Source: Streptomyces sp. NRRL WC-3742
GTDB taxonomy: Bacteria; Actinomycetota; Actinomycetes; Streptomycetales; Streptomycetaceae
Direction of reading: 5' to 3'
NCBI RefSeq assembly: GCF_000720635.1
Contig: NZ_JOCF01000001.1
Span: forward strand, 186,001-250,000
DNA length: 64,000 bases
Part shown: piece by piece, positions 32,029 through 39,936 of the stretch
How positions within the stretch are numbered: position 1 is the stretch's first letter
Layout of the letters: each line of letters opens with the position of its first letter
Notes under the pieces: generated by a model
Databases searched by the model: none
What the model was told of the DNA's origin: nothing
What the model saw: the letters and a program-made list of their open reading frames with translations, nothing else
Translations under genes and position numbers: made by a program

Positions 32029-32511
32029 TCATGTGGCTGCGGCCAGGGCGTCGAGTTCGGCGGTGATGGCGGCGCGGAGTGGGTCGTGGGCGGGGCCGAG
32101 GGCGTGGTGGGGGTCGGACCAGTTCTCGCGGGGGTGGTCCCAGACGGGGCGCTGGACGAGGTGGGTGGGCTCCCAGGCGTAGCGGGGCCAGATGTGGGCG
32201 TGGAGGAACGGGTCCTTGTTGCCCAGGATCTCGATGTTGACCCGGCGGAACGCGGGGTCGGCGGCCCGGCAGGCGAGTTCGACGGCCTCGGCGAGCCGGT
32301 CGAGGTCGGCGAGGTACGCGAGGCGGCGCGGGCGCGGAAGGTCGGTGAGACGTTCGGCGCCCGGCTGTTCGGTCAGGAGGACCGAATAGCCGGGCAGGAA
32401 CTGAACGTCGCCGATGACGGCGAAGCCGGCGGACAGCCGCCGCAGGACGGTCGGGTTCTCACCGCGCAGCGCGGTGCCGATCCGGTCGTTTCGCCAGTCG
32501 GGGTAAGGCAT
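32029..32511 (-). CDS. HIT-like family protein
   Basis: 160 aa, nucleotide hydrolase/transferase fold. The degenerate HIT motif is HAHIWPRY (FLHAHIWPRYAW), and a GNKDPFLHAH segment precedes it. It starts 2 bases past the second DUF397 stop, so it is the last gene of a four-gene operon. Its 3' end carries the 29-bp repeat that recurs at 31397-31425; the present C-terminus is AITAELDALAAAT. Confidence 0.82.
   Translation of the reverse strand: MPYPDWRNDRIGTALRGENPTVLRRLSAGFAVIGDVQFLPGYSVLLTEQPGAERLTDLPRPRRLAYLADLDRLAEAVELACRAADPAFRRVNIEILGNKDPFLHAHIWPRYAWEPTHLVQRPVWDHPRENWSDPHHALGPAHDPLRAAITAELDALAAAT
32042..32070. repeat. 29-bp direct repeat, right copy
   Basis: Within the 3' end of the HIT gene, identical to 31397-31425. 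The interval between the copies (616 bases) holds exactly the toxin-antitoxin module. Confidence 0.85.
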
Positions 32512-32513
32512 CG

Positions 32514-32705
32514 TCAGGCGGTACCGAACTCGCCGTCGCGGACGGCGGTGACGAAGGACTGCCAGGCGTCGGGAGAGAAGCGAAGACGCGGCCCCTCGGG
32601 GTCCTTGGAGTCGCGGACCGAGCCGGGCCGAGCGTCGTCGACCTCAACACAGTTGTTGTTGTCGCTGCCGCCGCTGTAGGTACTCTTACGCCACTGCTCA
32701 GACAC
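32514..32705 (-). CDS. DUF397 protein (second copy)
   Basis: 63 aa. Pattern WRKSTYSGGSDNNNCVEVDD, then SVRDSKDPEGPRLRF and WQSFVTAVRDGEF. DUF397 proteins sit next to XRE/DUF5753 regulators and are thought to be their antagonists or partners (BldB-like in size and role). GTG 32705 overlaps the stop of the first copy by 8 bases. Confidence 0.9.
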   Translation of the reverse strand: MSEQWRKSTYSGGSDNNNCVEVDDARPGSVRDSKDPEGPRLRFSPDAWQSFVTAVRDGEFGTA

Positions 32706-32889
32706 CCGGGAACTCTCCCCCGGCAACGGCCGTGACGAACGACTGCCAGGCGTCGGGAGTGAAGCGAAGACGCGGCCCCTCAGGGTCCTTCGAGTCACGC
32801 ACCGAGCCGAGGCAAAGGTCGTCGACCTCAATGCAGTTGTCGTTGTTGCCACTGCTGTAGCTGCTCTTACGCCACTGCTCTCGGTGCAT
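32698..32889 (-). CDS. DUF397 protein (first copy)
   Basis: 63 aa, very similar to the following DUF397 gene: WRKSSYSSGNNDNCIEVDD, SVRDSKDPEGPRLRF and WQSFVTAVAGGEF. The near identity of the middle third shows a recent tandem duplication. ATG 32889 lies 23 bases inside the end of the XRE gene. Confidence 0.9.
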   Translation of the reverse strand: MHREQWRKSSYSSGNNDNCIEVDDLCLGSVRDSKDPEGPRLRFTPDAWQSFVTAVAGGEFPGV

Positions 32890-33709
32890 TCGCGTAATCC
32901 TCCGCCGCCGATTCGACCAGGGCCAGGGTCGCCTCCGGCGACAGCGCGGCGGCCCTGACGAGATCGTAGTCCAGCGAGCACTTCGCAACCAGCGCCGGTT
33001 CATCCACCAGGGCACCCGTGTTCGGGCCTTCGATGTAGGCGGTCGGCGGCGCGCCGTCGAACGTCATGAGGCAGATCGACCCGTTCATCAAGGCATGCGC
33101 CCCCTCCATGAACGGCACAATCTGGATGATCACCTTTCGGTCACGGATCAGCTTGGCCAGATGCCGCAGCTGGCGGCACATCACCTTCGCCCCTCCGACC
33201 GGCCGACGAACGACCGCCTCGTCCAGGACCGCCCAGTACTGCGGGGCCTTCGTCCTGTCGAGCAGTTCGGACCGACCCACTCGAAGGGCCACCGACTGCT
33301 CGATCTCCGCCGAACTGTGAAGCGGCTTGGACGACTCGAACAAGGCACGGGCGTAGTCCGCCGTTTGCAGGAGCCCCGGCACCAGGAGCGGCGAGAACTC
33401 ACTGATCGTCGTCGCCATCGACTGGAGTTCGACGACATCGATGAAGTAGTCCTCGTACAGCGACGACTTACGCACCATCTCGTACAGCCGCTGGAAGTGC
33501 CCATCCGTGTCGAGCGCCTTGTCCAGGTACCCCGACATGTCCTTCTGCGGCTTCCGCACCGCCGCCTCCATCTGGCAGATGTAGGCGCCGGTGCAGAACA
33601 CCAGCTTGCCCAGCCCCTCCTGGGTCAGCCCCGCCGCTTCGCGGAGCCGCCTCAACTCCTCGCCGTAGTACTTGCGCGCCGCTTCCGTCGGGTCGAAGAC
33701 CTTCGCCAT
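32867..33709 (-). CDS. XRE family regulator with DUF5753 domain
   Basis: 280 aa. The HTH is at about residues 16-70 (LRRLREAAGLTQEGLGKLVFCTGAYICQMEAAVRKP). The DUF5753 region follows from about 95 to 270 (LLVPGLLQTADYARALF, VVRRPVGGAKVMCRQLRHLAKL, SICLMTFDGAPPTAYIEG). This is the standard first gene of Streptomyces XRE/DUF397 units. ATG 33709 is preferred over the TTG at 33727. It heads the operon with two DUF397 genes and HIT. Confidence 0.93.
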   Translation of the reverse strand: MAKVFDPTEAARKYYGEELRRLREAAGLTQEGLGKLVFCTGAYICQMEAAVRKPQKDMSGYLDKALDTDGHFQRLYEMVRKSSLYEDYFIDVVELQSMATTISEFSPLLVPGLLQTADYARALFESSKPLHSSAEIEQSVALRVGRSELLDRTKAPQYWAVLDEAVVRRPVGGAKVMCRQLRHLAKLIRDRKVIIQIVPFMEGAHALMNGSICLMTFDGAPPTAYIEGPNTGALVDEPALVAKCSLDYDLVRAAALSPEATLALVESAAEDYANAPRAVA

Positions 33710-33799
33710 GAGCCCAGTTCCCTTCAACGAAACCGTTGTTGGGATCGACGATAAGCACTGTCGGCCAGCAAGTCGCTACAAACTGTGACGCTGTAAACC

Positions 33800-34696
33800 T
33801 CAGATTCCGAGGCCGCGAACGACCAGGTCCACCAAAGCGAAGAAGAACAGCGAGACCCCGACAAAACTGTTCGTCTGGAAGAACGCCCGGTTGAGCTTCG
33901 AAAGGTCGTTCGGCCTGACGATGGTGTGCTCGTAGCAGAATGCGCCCGCCACGACCGCCAGCCCGAGCCAGAATGCCACCCCGGCGTGGGTCAGCACCGC
34001 GAACCAGCCCAACAGCAGCGTGGTAAGGACGTGGCAGACCCGCGCGCCCCAGATCGCCGCCGGCACCCCGAACCGCGCGGGCACCGACAGCACGCCGTGT
34101 TCCCGGTCGGACTCGACGTCCTGGCAGGCGTAGATCAGGTCGAAGCCGCCGATCCAGATGCCGACCGCCGCGCCCAGCACGACCGCGTCCCAGGACCAAC
34201 TGCCCGTCACCGCGAGCCAGGCGCCCACCGGCCCTATCGACTGCGCGAGCCCGAGGATCGCCTGCGGGAAGTTGGTGAACCGCTTCCCGTACGGGTAGAC
34301 GACCATCGGCACGACCGCGACCGGCGCGAGCACCAGGCACAGCGGGTTGAGCATCGCCGCCGCGCCGAGGAACACCACCAGCGCGACCGCCGAGCCGACG
34401 TACGCGGTCTTCAACGAGACCGCGCCCGTGACGAGTTCGCGCCCCGCCGTCCTCGGGTTCCGGGCGTCGAGCTCACGGTCGATGATCCGGTTGGCGGCCA
34501 TGGCGAAGGTGCGCAGCCCGACCATGCACACGGTGACGATGAACAACTCGCCCCAGTGCACCCGCTTGTCGGCCATGAACATCGCCGTCAGCGCCGCGAT
34601 GTAGGCGAAGGGCAGGGCGAAGACCGAGTGCTCGATCATCACCAGGCGCAGGAAGGCTTTCGTACGCCCGGGGGTCTCAACAGCAGCCGTACTCAT
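33800..34696 (-). CDS. mqnP: Menaquinone prenyltransferase (UbiA family)
   Basis: 298 aa integral membrane prenyltransferase attaching the polyprenyl chain to the naphthoate precursor in the futalosine pathway. The two Asp-rich motifs are NRIIDRELDARN and DVESDREHG, and about eight to nine membrane helices are visible. ATG 34696 overlaps the mqnL stop (TGATG), so the two genes are translationally coupled. It is the last gene of the right-hand half of the split menaquinone block. Confidence 0.93.
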   Translation of the reverse strand: MSTAAVETPGRTKAFLRLVMIEHSVFALPFAYIAALTAMFMADKRVHWGELFIVTVCMVGLRTFAMAANRIIDRELDARNPRTAGRELVTGAVSLKTAYVGSAVALVVFLGAAAMLNPLCLVLAPVAVVPMVVYPYGKRFTNFPQAILGLAQSIGPVGAWLAVTGSWSWDAVVLGAAVGIWIGGFDLIYACQDVESDREHGVLSVPARFGVPAAIWGARVCHVLTTLLLGWFAVLTHAGVAFWLGLAVVAGAFCYEHTIVRPNDLSKLNRAFFQTNSFVGVSLFFFALVDLVVRGLGI

Positions 34697-36147
34697 CAGA
34701 GCCCGTATTCCTTCCAACGACGCGACACCAGCTCAGCCGTGGCCGGGTCCGAGGACACCATCTCCGGCCAGCCCCCGTCCCGGGTGTACCCCTCCTCCGG
34801 GAGCTTGCGCGTGGCGTCGATGCCCGCCTTGCCGCCCCAGAACTGCTGGTACGAGGCGTGGTCGAGGTGGTCGACCGGCCCTTCGACGACCGTCAGGTCG
34901 CGGCTGTAGTCGACGTTGCCGAAGGCCCGCCAGGCGACTTCCTGGTAGTCGTGCACGTCGCAGTCGGAGTCGACCACGATGATCAGCTTGGTCAGCGACA
35001 TCATGTGCGCGCCCCAGATGGCGTGCATCGTCTTCTGGGCGTGCTTGGGGTACTTCTTGTCGATCGAGACGATCACGCAGTTGTGGAAGCCGCCGGCCTC
35101 GGGCAGGTCGTAGTCGACGATGTCCGGGATGATGATCTTGAGCAGCGGCAGGAAGAAGCGCTCGGTGAACTTGCCCAGCGGGCCGTCCTCCGTGGGCGGG
35201 CGGCCGACGACGATGGACTGGAGGATCGGGCGGCGACGCATCGTCACGCAGTCGATCTTCAGTGCGGGGAAGGGCTCCTGCGGGGTGTAGAAGCCGGTGT
35301 GGTCGCCGAAGGGGCCCTCGGGGAGCATCTCGCCGGGCTCGAGCCAGCCCTCGATCACGACCTCGGCGTCTGCCGGGACCTGGAGCGGGACGGTCTTGCA
35401 GTCGACCATCCGCACGCGCTCGCCCGCGATGAAGCCGGCGAAGAGGTACTCGTCGATGTCCCCGGGCAGCGGCGCGGTGGCGGCGTAGGTGACGGCGGGC
35501 GGGCAGCCGAAGGCGATGGCGACGGGGAGGCGCTCGCCGCGCTTCTGGGCGACGGCGTAGTGGTTGCGGCTGTCCTTGTGGATCTGCCAGTGCATGCCGA
35601 TGGTGCGGCGGTCGTGGCGCTGGAGGCGGTAGAGGCCCAGGTTGCGGATGCCGGTGTCGGGGTGCTTGGTGTGGGTGAGGCCCAGGTTGAAGAAGGAGCC
35701 GCCGTCCATCGGCCAGGTGAACAGGGCGGGCAGCTCGTCGAGGTTGACGTCGTCACCGGTGAGGACGACCTCCTGCACGGGCGCGTCCTTCACGTTGCGC
35801 GGCGGCACGTGGGTCATGGAGGCCAGCTTGCCGAAGGCGTCGCGGAAACCGGTGAAGCCCTGGGGCAGTTCGGGCTTGAGCAGACCGGCGATCTTCTCGG
35901 AGATGTCGTCGGGGCCCTTGAGGCCGAGCGACTTGGCGAGGCGGCGTTCCGTGCCGAAGACGTTCATCGCGAGCGGCATCGACGAGCCCTTGACGTTCTC
36001 GAAGAGCAGGGCCGGGCCCTTGGCCTTCTGCACCCGGTCGACGATCTCGCCGATCTCCAGGTGGGGGTCGACCTCCGCCTTGATGCGCTTGAGGTCGCCT
36101 TCGCGGTCGAGGGCCCGCAGAAAGGAGCGGAGATCGTCGTATGCCAT
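34696..36147 (-). CDS. mqnL: Menaquinone decarboxylase (UbiD family)
   Basis: 483 aa prFMN-dependent decarboxylase, which removes the carboxyl group of the naphthoate in menaquinone synthesis. The text matches UbiD throughout: GSSMPLAMNVFGTERRLAKS near the start, RLQRHDRRTIGMHWQIHKD in the middle and EGPFGDHTGFYTP with the catalytic Glu/Asp region. It depends on UbiX (7493-8170). It is first in an operon with mqnP and divergent from the PLDc_N gene. Confidence 0.93.
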   Translation of the reverse strand: MAYDDLRSFLRALDREGDLKRIKAEVDPHLEIGEIVDRVQKAKGPALLFENVKGSSMPLAMNVFGTERRLAKSLGLKGPDDISEKIAGLLKPELPQGFTGFRDAFGKLASMTHVPPRNVKDAPVQEVVLTGDDVNLDELPALFTWPMDGGSFFNLGLTHTKHPDTGIRNLGLYRLQRHDRRTIGMHWQIHKDSRNHYAVAQKRGERLPVAIAFGCPPAVTYAATAPLPGDIDEYLFAGFIAGERVRMVDCKTVPLQVPADAEVVIEGWLEPGEMLPEGPFGDHTGFYTPQEPFPALKIDCVTMRRRPILQSIVVGRPPTEDGPLGKFTERFFLPLLKIIIPDIVDYDLPEAGGFHNCVIVSIDKKYPKHAQKTMHAIWGAHMMSLTKLIIVVDSDCDVHDYQEVAWRAFGNVDYSRDLTVVEGPVDHLDHASYQQFWGGKAGIDATRKLPEEGYTRDGGWPEMVSSDPATAELVSRRWKEYGL

Positions 36148-36245
36148 GCCTGTCAGTATCCGCCACCCGATAGCCTGGCTCGGTCAAGGGGCCCGGTCGA
36201 GGTGCCCCGGCCGCCGCCGCCTTCACTCGGGGGGAGATCGCCGCC

Positions 36246-36656
36246 ATGCTGCGGATTCTTCTGACCATCATCCTTCCGCTCGCCCTCTGGGTGTGGGCGT
36301 TCGTCGACTGTCTGACCACGCCCGAGGACGAGGTCAAGCACCTGCCCAAGGTCGTCTGGGTGCTCATCGTCCTGCTCTTCCCGCCGCTGGGCCCGATCGC
36401 CTGGCTGATCGCGGGCAAGCAGCGCGGCTTCGCACGCACCGCGCCCGCCACGGCCGGCGACTCCCCGTACCCGGCCCCGCGCGGGGGCCGACAGGTCGCG
36501 CCGGACGACGACCCCGAGTTCCTGGCCTCGCTCGAGGACCTCAAGAAGAGCGACCGGCACCACGAGGAGATGCTCAAGGAGTGGGAGGCGGATCTGCGCC
36601 GTCGCGAGCGGGAACTGCGCGGCAAGGACGAGCCGGAGGACGGCCACAAGCCCTGA
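36246..36656 (+). CDS. PLDc_N domain membrane protein
   Basis: 136 aa. Two N-terminal membrane helices (about 3-20 and 36-57) with CLTTPEDEVKHLPKVVWVLIVLLFP and GPIAWLIAGKQRG make the PLDc_N (phospholipase D N-terminal type) membrane hairpin. No phospholipase domain follows. The C-terminal half is charged and predicted coiled coil (ASLEDLKKSDRHHEEMLKEWEADLRRRERELR). A GGGGAGA ribosome-binding site precedes ATG 36246. Confidence 0.87.
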   Translation: MLRILLTIILPLALWVWAFVDCLTTPEDEVKHLPKVVWVLIVLLFPPLGPIAWLIAGKQRGFARTAPATAGDSPYPAPRGGRQVAPDDDPEFLASLEDLKKSDRHHEEMLKEWEADLRRRERELRGKDEPEDGHKP

Positions 36657-37145
36657 GGTGCGGCCCGACCTGATCCACCTCCGGCCCGATCCACCTCCGA
36701 CCTGACCTGATCTACCTCCAACAGCCCACACGGACGCCTCCGGGTGGGCTGTGGCGTTTTTGGCGCTTCCCTACGATCGGAGGGCTTTCGGCCCGCATCG
36801 CCCGCGACCGGGCGCCTACTCCCGGCTATCGGCCACCTGCGCTCTGCGGCCCCTTTCGGCCATCGCGTCAGACCTCGCTGACCTGGGCTTTCCTTCATGT
36901 TCAGATCATCGGACCATCATCTCCGCGCCAACCCCGTGTACGCGAACGGACACCGAGCGCGAACGGCCCCCCGCGCCCGCTTCTGTGCAGGGGCCACAGC
37001 TAAACGAACCCGACCTTGTACGGAATCGACGCCGAAACCGACCCTCGGCCCCTCGTACAGTCATAAGTGAAGAAAGTGATTCGCAGCCGGGGGCACAGCA
37101 TTCGTTGGCTGTCGGACAGTTCCCTCACCCTTGGAGTGGTTCGAG
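36657..37145. other. Intergenic region between PLDc_N and acyl-CoA carboxylase genes
   Basis: 489 bases without a gene. It starts with imperfect repeats of CTGATCCACCTCC (36669-36720), then a strong terminator (36721-36761). The rest should contain the carboxylase promoter; TACAGT at about 37056 is a possible -10 but I find no matching -35. Confidence 0.6.
36721..36761 (+). terminator. Intrinsic terminator with T-run
   Basis: Stem ACAGCCCAC/GTGGGCTGT with inner CGGA/TCCG pairing, followed by GGCGTTTTT. One of few terminators in the window with a real T-run. Confidence 0.85.
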
Positions 37146-38747
37146 ATGACGGTTGTGCATGAGGCACCGGTCGGCGACGAGGTCCCCGAGATCGCGGCCG
37201 ACGCGCGCGGGCGGGTCGCCGAGCTGCACGCGCTGCGCGAGAAGGTGCTCCGCGGCCCCAGCGACAAGGCCACCGAGGCCCAGCACGCCAAGGGCAAGCT
37301 GACCGCCCGCGAGCGCATCGAGCTGCTGCTGGACGAGGGCTCCTTCCACGAGGTCGAGCCGCTGCGCCGCCACCGCGCCCAGGGCTTCGGCCTGGAGGCC
37401 AAGAAGCCGCACACCGACGGTGTGATCGTCGGCTGGGGCACCGTCCACGGCCGGACCGTCTTCACCTACGCCCACGACTTCCGCATCTTCGGCGGAGCGC
37501 TCGGCGAGGCCCACGCGCAGAAGATCCACAAGATCATGGACATGGCCATCGCGGCCGGTGCCCCGCTGGTCAGCCTCAACGACGGCGCCGGCGCCCGCAT
37601 CCAGGAGGGCGTCACCGCGCTCGCCGGGTACGGCGGCATCTTCCAGCGCAACACCAAGGCGTCCGGCGTCATCCCGCAGATCTCCGTGATGCTCGGCCCG
37701 TGCGCCGGCGGCGCCGCCTACTCGCCCGCGCTGACCGACTTCGTCTTCATGGTCCGCGAGACCTCGCAGATGTTCATCACCGGCCCGGACGTCGTCCAGG
37801 CCGTGACCGGCGAGAAGATCACCCAGAACGGCCTCGGCGGCGCCGACGTGCACGCCGGCGTCTCGGGCGTCTCGCACTTCGTCTACGACGACGAGCAGTC
37901 CTGCATCGAGGAGGTCCGCTTCCTCCTGTCGCTGCTGCCGCAGAACAACCGCGAGATGCCGCCCTCCGTCGTCTCCGACGACCCGGTCGAGCGCCGCAAC
38001 GACAGCCTGCTGGACCTGGTGCCGGCCGACGGCAACCGCCCGTACGACATGCGCAAGGTGATCGAGGAGATCGTCGACCACGGCGAGTTCCTCGAGGTCC
38101 ACGAGCGCTGGGCCACCAACGTGCTGTGCGTGCTGGCCCGCGTCGACGGCCACGTCACCGGCATCATCGCCAACCAGCCGCAGTCGCTGGCCGGCGTGCT
38201 CGACATCAACGCCTCCGAGAAGGCCGCGCGCTTCGTCCAGATGTGCGACGCCTTCAACATCCCGATCGTCACGCTGCTGGACGTGCCCGGCTTCCTGCCC
38301 GGCGTCGACCAGGAGCACGGCGGCATCATCCGCCACGGCGCCAAGCTGCTGTACGCGTACTGCAACGCCACGGTGCCGCGGATCTCGCTGATCCTGCGCA
38401 AGGCGTACGGCGGCGCGTACATCGTGATGGACTCCCGCTCGATCGGCGCCGACCTCTCCTACGCGTGGCCGACCAACGAGATCGCCGTCATGGGCGCCGA
38501 GGGCGCGGCCAACGTGATCTTCCGCCGCGAGATCAACGGCGCCGAGGACCCGGAAGCCATGCGGGCCCAGAAGATCAAGGAGTACAAGAGCGAGCTGATG
38601 CACCCGTACTACGCGGCCGAGCGCGGCCTCGTGGACGACGTCATCGACCCCGCCGAGACCCGCCAGGTGATCGCCTCCGCCCTCGCGATGCTCCGCACCA
38701 AGCACGCCGACCTGCCCAGCCGCAAGCACGGCAACCCGCCGATGTAG
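37146..38747 (+). CDS. pccB: Acyl-CoA carboxylase beta (carboxyltransferase) subunit, PccB-like
   Basis: 533 aa carboxyltransferase of a biotin-dependent acyl-CoA carboxylase, probably making methylmalonyl-CoA from propionyl-CoA (and malonyl-CoA from acetyl-CoA). Recognisable parts are GKLTARERIELLLD, VSLNDGAGARIQEGV, GPCAGGAAYSPALTDF, DVPGFLPGVDQEHGGIIRHGAKLLYAY and KAYGGAYIVMDS. The C-terminal KHGNPPM is typical. ATG 37146 follows GGAG. The biotinylated alpha subunit is not in the window. The epsilon gene follows. Confidence 0.93.
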   Translation: MTVVHEAPVGDEVPEIAADARGRVAELHALREKVLRGPSDKATEAQHAKGKLTARERIELLLDEGSFHEVEPLRRHRAQGFGLEAKKPHTDGVIVGWGTVHGRTVFTYAHDFRIFGGALGEAHAQKIHKIMDMAIAAGAPLVSLNDGAGARIQEGVTALAGYGGIFQRNTKASGVIPQISVMLGPCAGGAAYSPALTDFVFMVRETSQMFITGPDVVQAVTGEKITQNGLGGADVHAGVSGVSHFVYDDEQSCIEEVRFLLSLLPQNNREMPPSVVSDDPVERRNDSLLDLVPADGNRPYDMRKVIEEIVDHGEFLEVHERWATNVLCVLARVDGHVTGIIANQPQSLAGVLDINASEKAARFVQMCDAFNIPIVTLLDVPGFLPGVDQEHGGIIRHGAKLLYAYCNATVPRISLILRKAYGGAYIVMDSRSIGADLSYAWPTNEIAVMGAEGAANVIFRREINGAEDPEAMRAQKIKEYKSELMHPYYAAERGLVDDVIDPAETRQVIASALAMLRTKHADLPSRKHGNPPM

Positions 38748-38830
38748 CACGGCGCTTCGCGCCGCGGGCCGTTCCGAGTGCCGTACCGAGTGCCACCACA
38801 CACCACTGCCACCGGGGGAGAAACCAGACC

Positions 38831-39040
38831 ATGACCGCTTCCGCCGAACCTCTCGTCCGCATCGTGCGCGGCTCCCTCTCCGACGAGGAGCTGGCCGCCC
38901 TCACCGCCGTGCTGGCGGCCCGCGCGGCCGTCGCGCAGCAGGCCGCGGCCGCCGCGCCGGTCGAGCCGATCGCCAGCTGGCAGCGCCTGGAGCGCCGCCC
39001 GGCGTACTACTCCCCCGTCAGCTGGCAGCAGGCCGCCTGA
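38831..39040 (+). CDS. pccE: Acyl-CoA carboxylase epsilon subunit
   Basis: 69 aa. Small subunit special to actinomycete acyl-CoA carboxylases that stabilises the alpha-beta complex. It begins with VRIVRGSLSDEELAALTAVLAARAA (the conserved helix) and ends SPVSWQQAA. ATG 38831 follows GGGGGAGAA. It lies 83 bases after pccB and before a strong terminator, so the two form an operon. Confidence 0.9.
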   Translation: MTASAEPLVRIVRGSLSDEELAALTAVLAARAAVAQQAAAAAPVEPIASWQRLERRPAYYSPVSWQQAA

Positions 39041-39051
39041 TCCCACTCCTC

Positions 39052-39089
39052 GAGACGGCCGGTCACCCTTCGCGGTGACCGGCCGTCTC
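39052..39089. terminator. Hairpin terminator after pccE
   Basis: 15-bp perfect arms (GAGACGGCCGGTCAC) with an 8-base loop, 12 bases past the pccE stop. Confidence 0.85.
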
Positions 39090-39223
39090 TGCGTTCCGGC
39101 GCCACGCACAAGGCGCCCACCGGGCGTTCCACCCGCCCCGACAAGCGGAACCGGCTCGGTAGGATGCGTAGCGGACTGAACCGCGGCCCCGCCCCAGGGC
39201 ACCAGAACCACCAGGAGGCTGCG

Positions 39224-39841
39224 ATGGCCAGGCAGGCCCGTGCGCTGGCGACGCGCCAGGCGGTACTCCTGGCGGCGGCCGAGGTCTTCGACGAGCGGGG
39301 CTACGCCGCCGCCACGATGGCCGAGATCCTCGAGCGCGCCGGCGTCACCAAGGGCGCGCTCTACTTCCACTTCCGCTCCAAGGAGGAGCTGGCGCTCGCC
39401 GTCATCGAGGGGCAGGGCGCCTGGATCGCCACCTGGGTGCCGCGCTCGGACTCCCCGGTACAGAAGCTGATCGACCTCGGGTACGCCTTCGCGCACGCCC
39501 TCCAGGAGGACGCGCTGGTGCGCGGCAGCATCCGGCTCACCATCGAGCACGGCAGCTTCACCCAGCCGCAGCGCGCGGCCTACCAGGGCTGGATGGACCT
39601 GGTGGCCGAGCTGCTGGGGCAGGCCGCGGCCGAGGGCGACCTCCACCCGGGCATCGAGCCGGCGGCGGCCGCCGGGGTGATCACCGGGGCCGTCACCGGC
39701 ATCCAGCTCAGCTCCCAGGTGCTCACCGACCGGCGGGACCTCGTGCCGCGGATGACCACGATGTGGACGCTGCTGCTGCCCGGGCTCGTCCAGCCGCACG
39801 CGCTCGCCCGGCTGAGCGTGGCCGACCGTACGAACGGCTAG
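39224..39841 (+). CDS. Gamma-butyrolactone receptor-like TetR regulator (ScbR/ArpA family)
   Basis: 205 aa. The HTH is nearly canonical for the family: VLLAAAEVFDERGYAAATMAEILERAGVTKGALYFHF. The C-terminal domain contains the Trp-bearing segment YQGWMDLVAELL seen in butyrolactone receptors and pseudo-receptors. Such proteins repress antibiotic and signalling genes until a butyrolactone binds. ATG 39224 follows AGGAGG. No afsA-type synthase is in the window. It converges with a second family member at 39925. Confidence 0.9.
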   Translation: MARQARALATRQAVLLAAAEVFDERGYAAATMAEILERAGVTKGALYFHFRSKEELALAVIEGQGAWIATWVPRSDSPVQKLIDLGYAFAHALQEDALVRGSIRLTIEHGSFTQPQRAAYQGWMDLVAELLGQAAAEGDLHPGIEPAAAAGVITGAVTGIQLSSQVLTDRRDLVPRMTTMWTLLLPGLVQPHALARLSVADRTNG

Positions 39842-39843
39842 AA

Positions 39844-39936
39844 CGGTCGGCCAGGACGGTCGGTCAGGCCGGTCGGTCAGGTCGGTCGGCCAGGACCGTC
39901 GGTCAGGTCGGTCGGTCAGGTCGGTCAGGTCGGCCA
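39844..39936. repeat. 13-bp tandem repeats (GGTCGGTCAGGTC type)
   Basis: About six to seven degenerate copies of GGTCGGTCAGGTC/GGTCGGCCAGGAC fill the gap between the two convergent TetR genes and run into the last codons and stop of the right-hand one. Confidence 0.8.

Noticed and set aside
31397..32070. Transposition target-site duplication
   Set aside because: 29 bases is longer than usual target duplications, and there are no terminal inverted repeats in the 616-base insert.
36762..37145. A small gene in the gap upstream of pccB
   Set aside because: Open frames there lack third-position bias and ribosome-binding sites.
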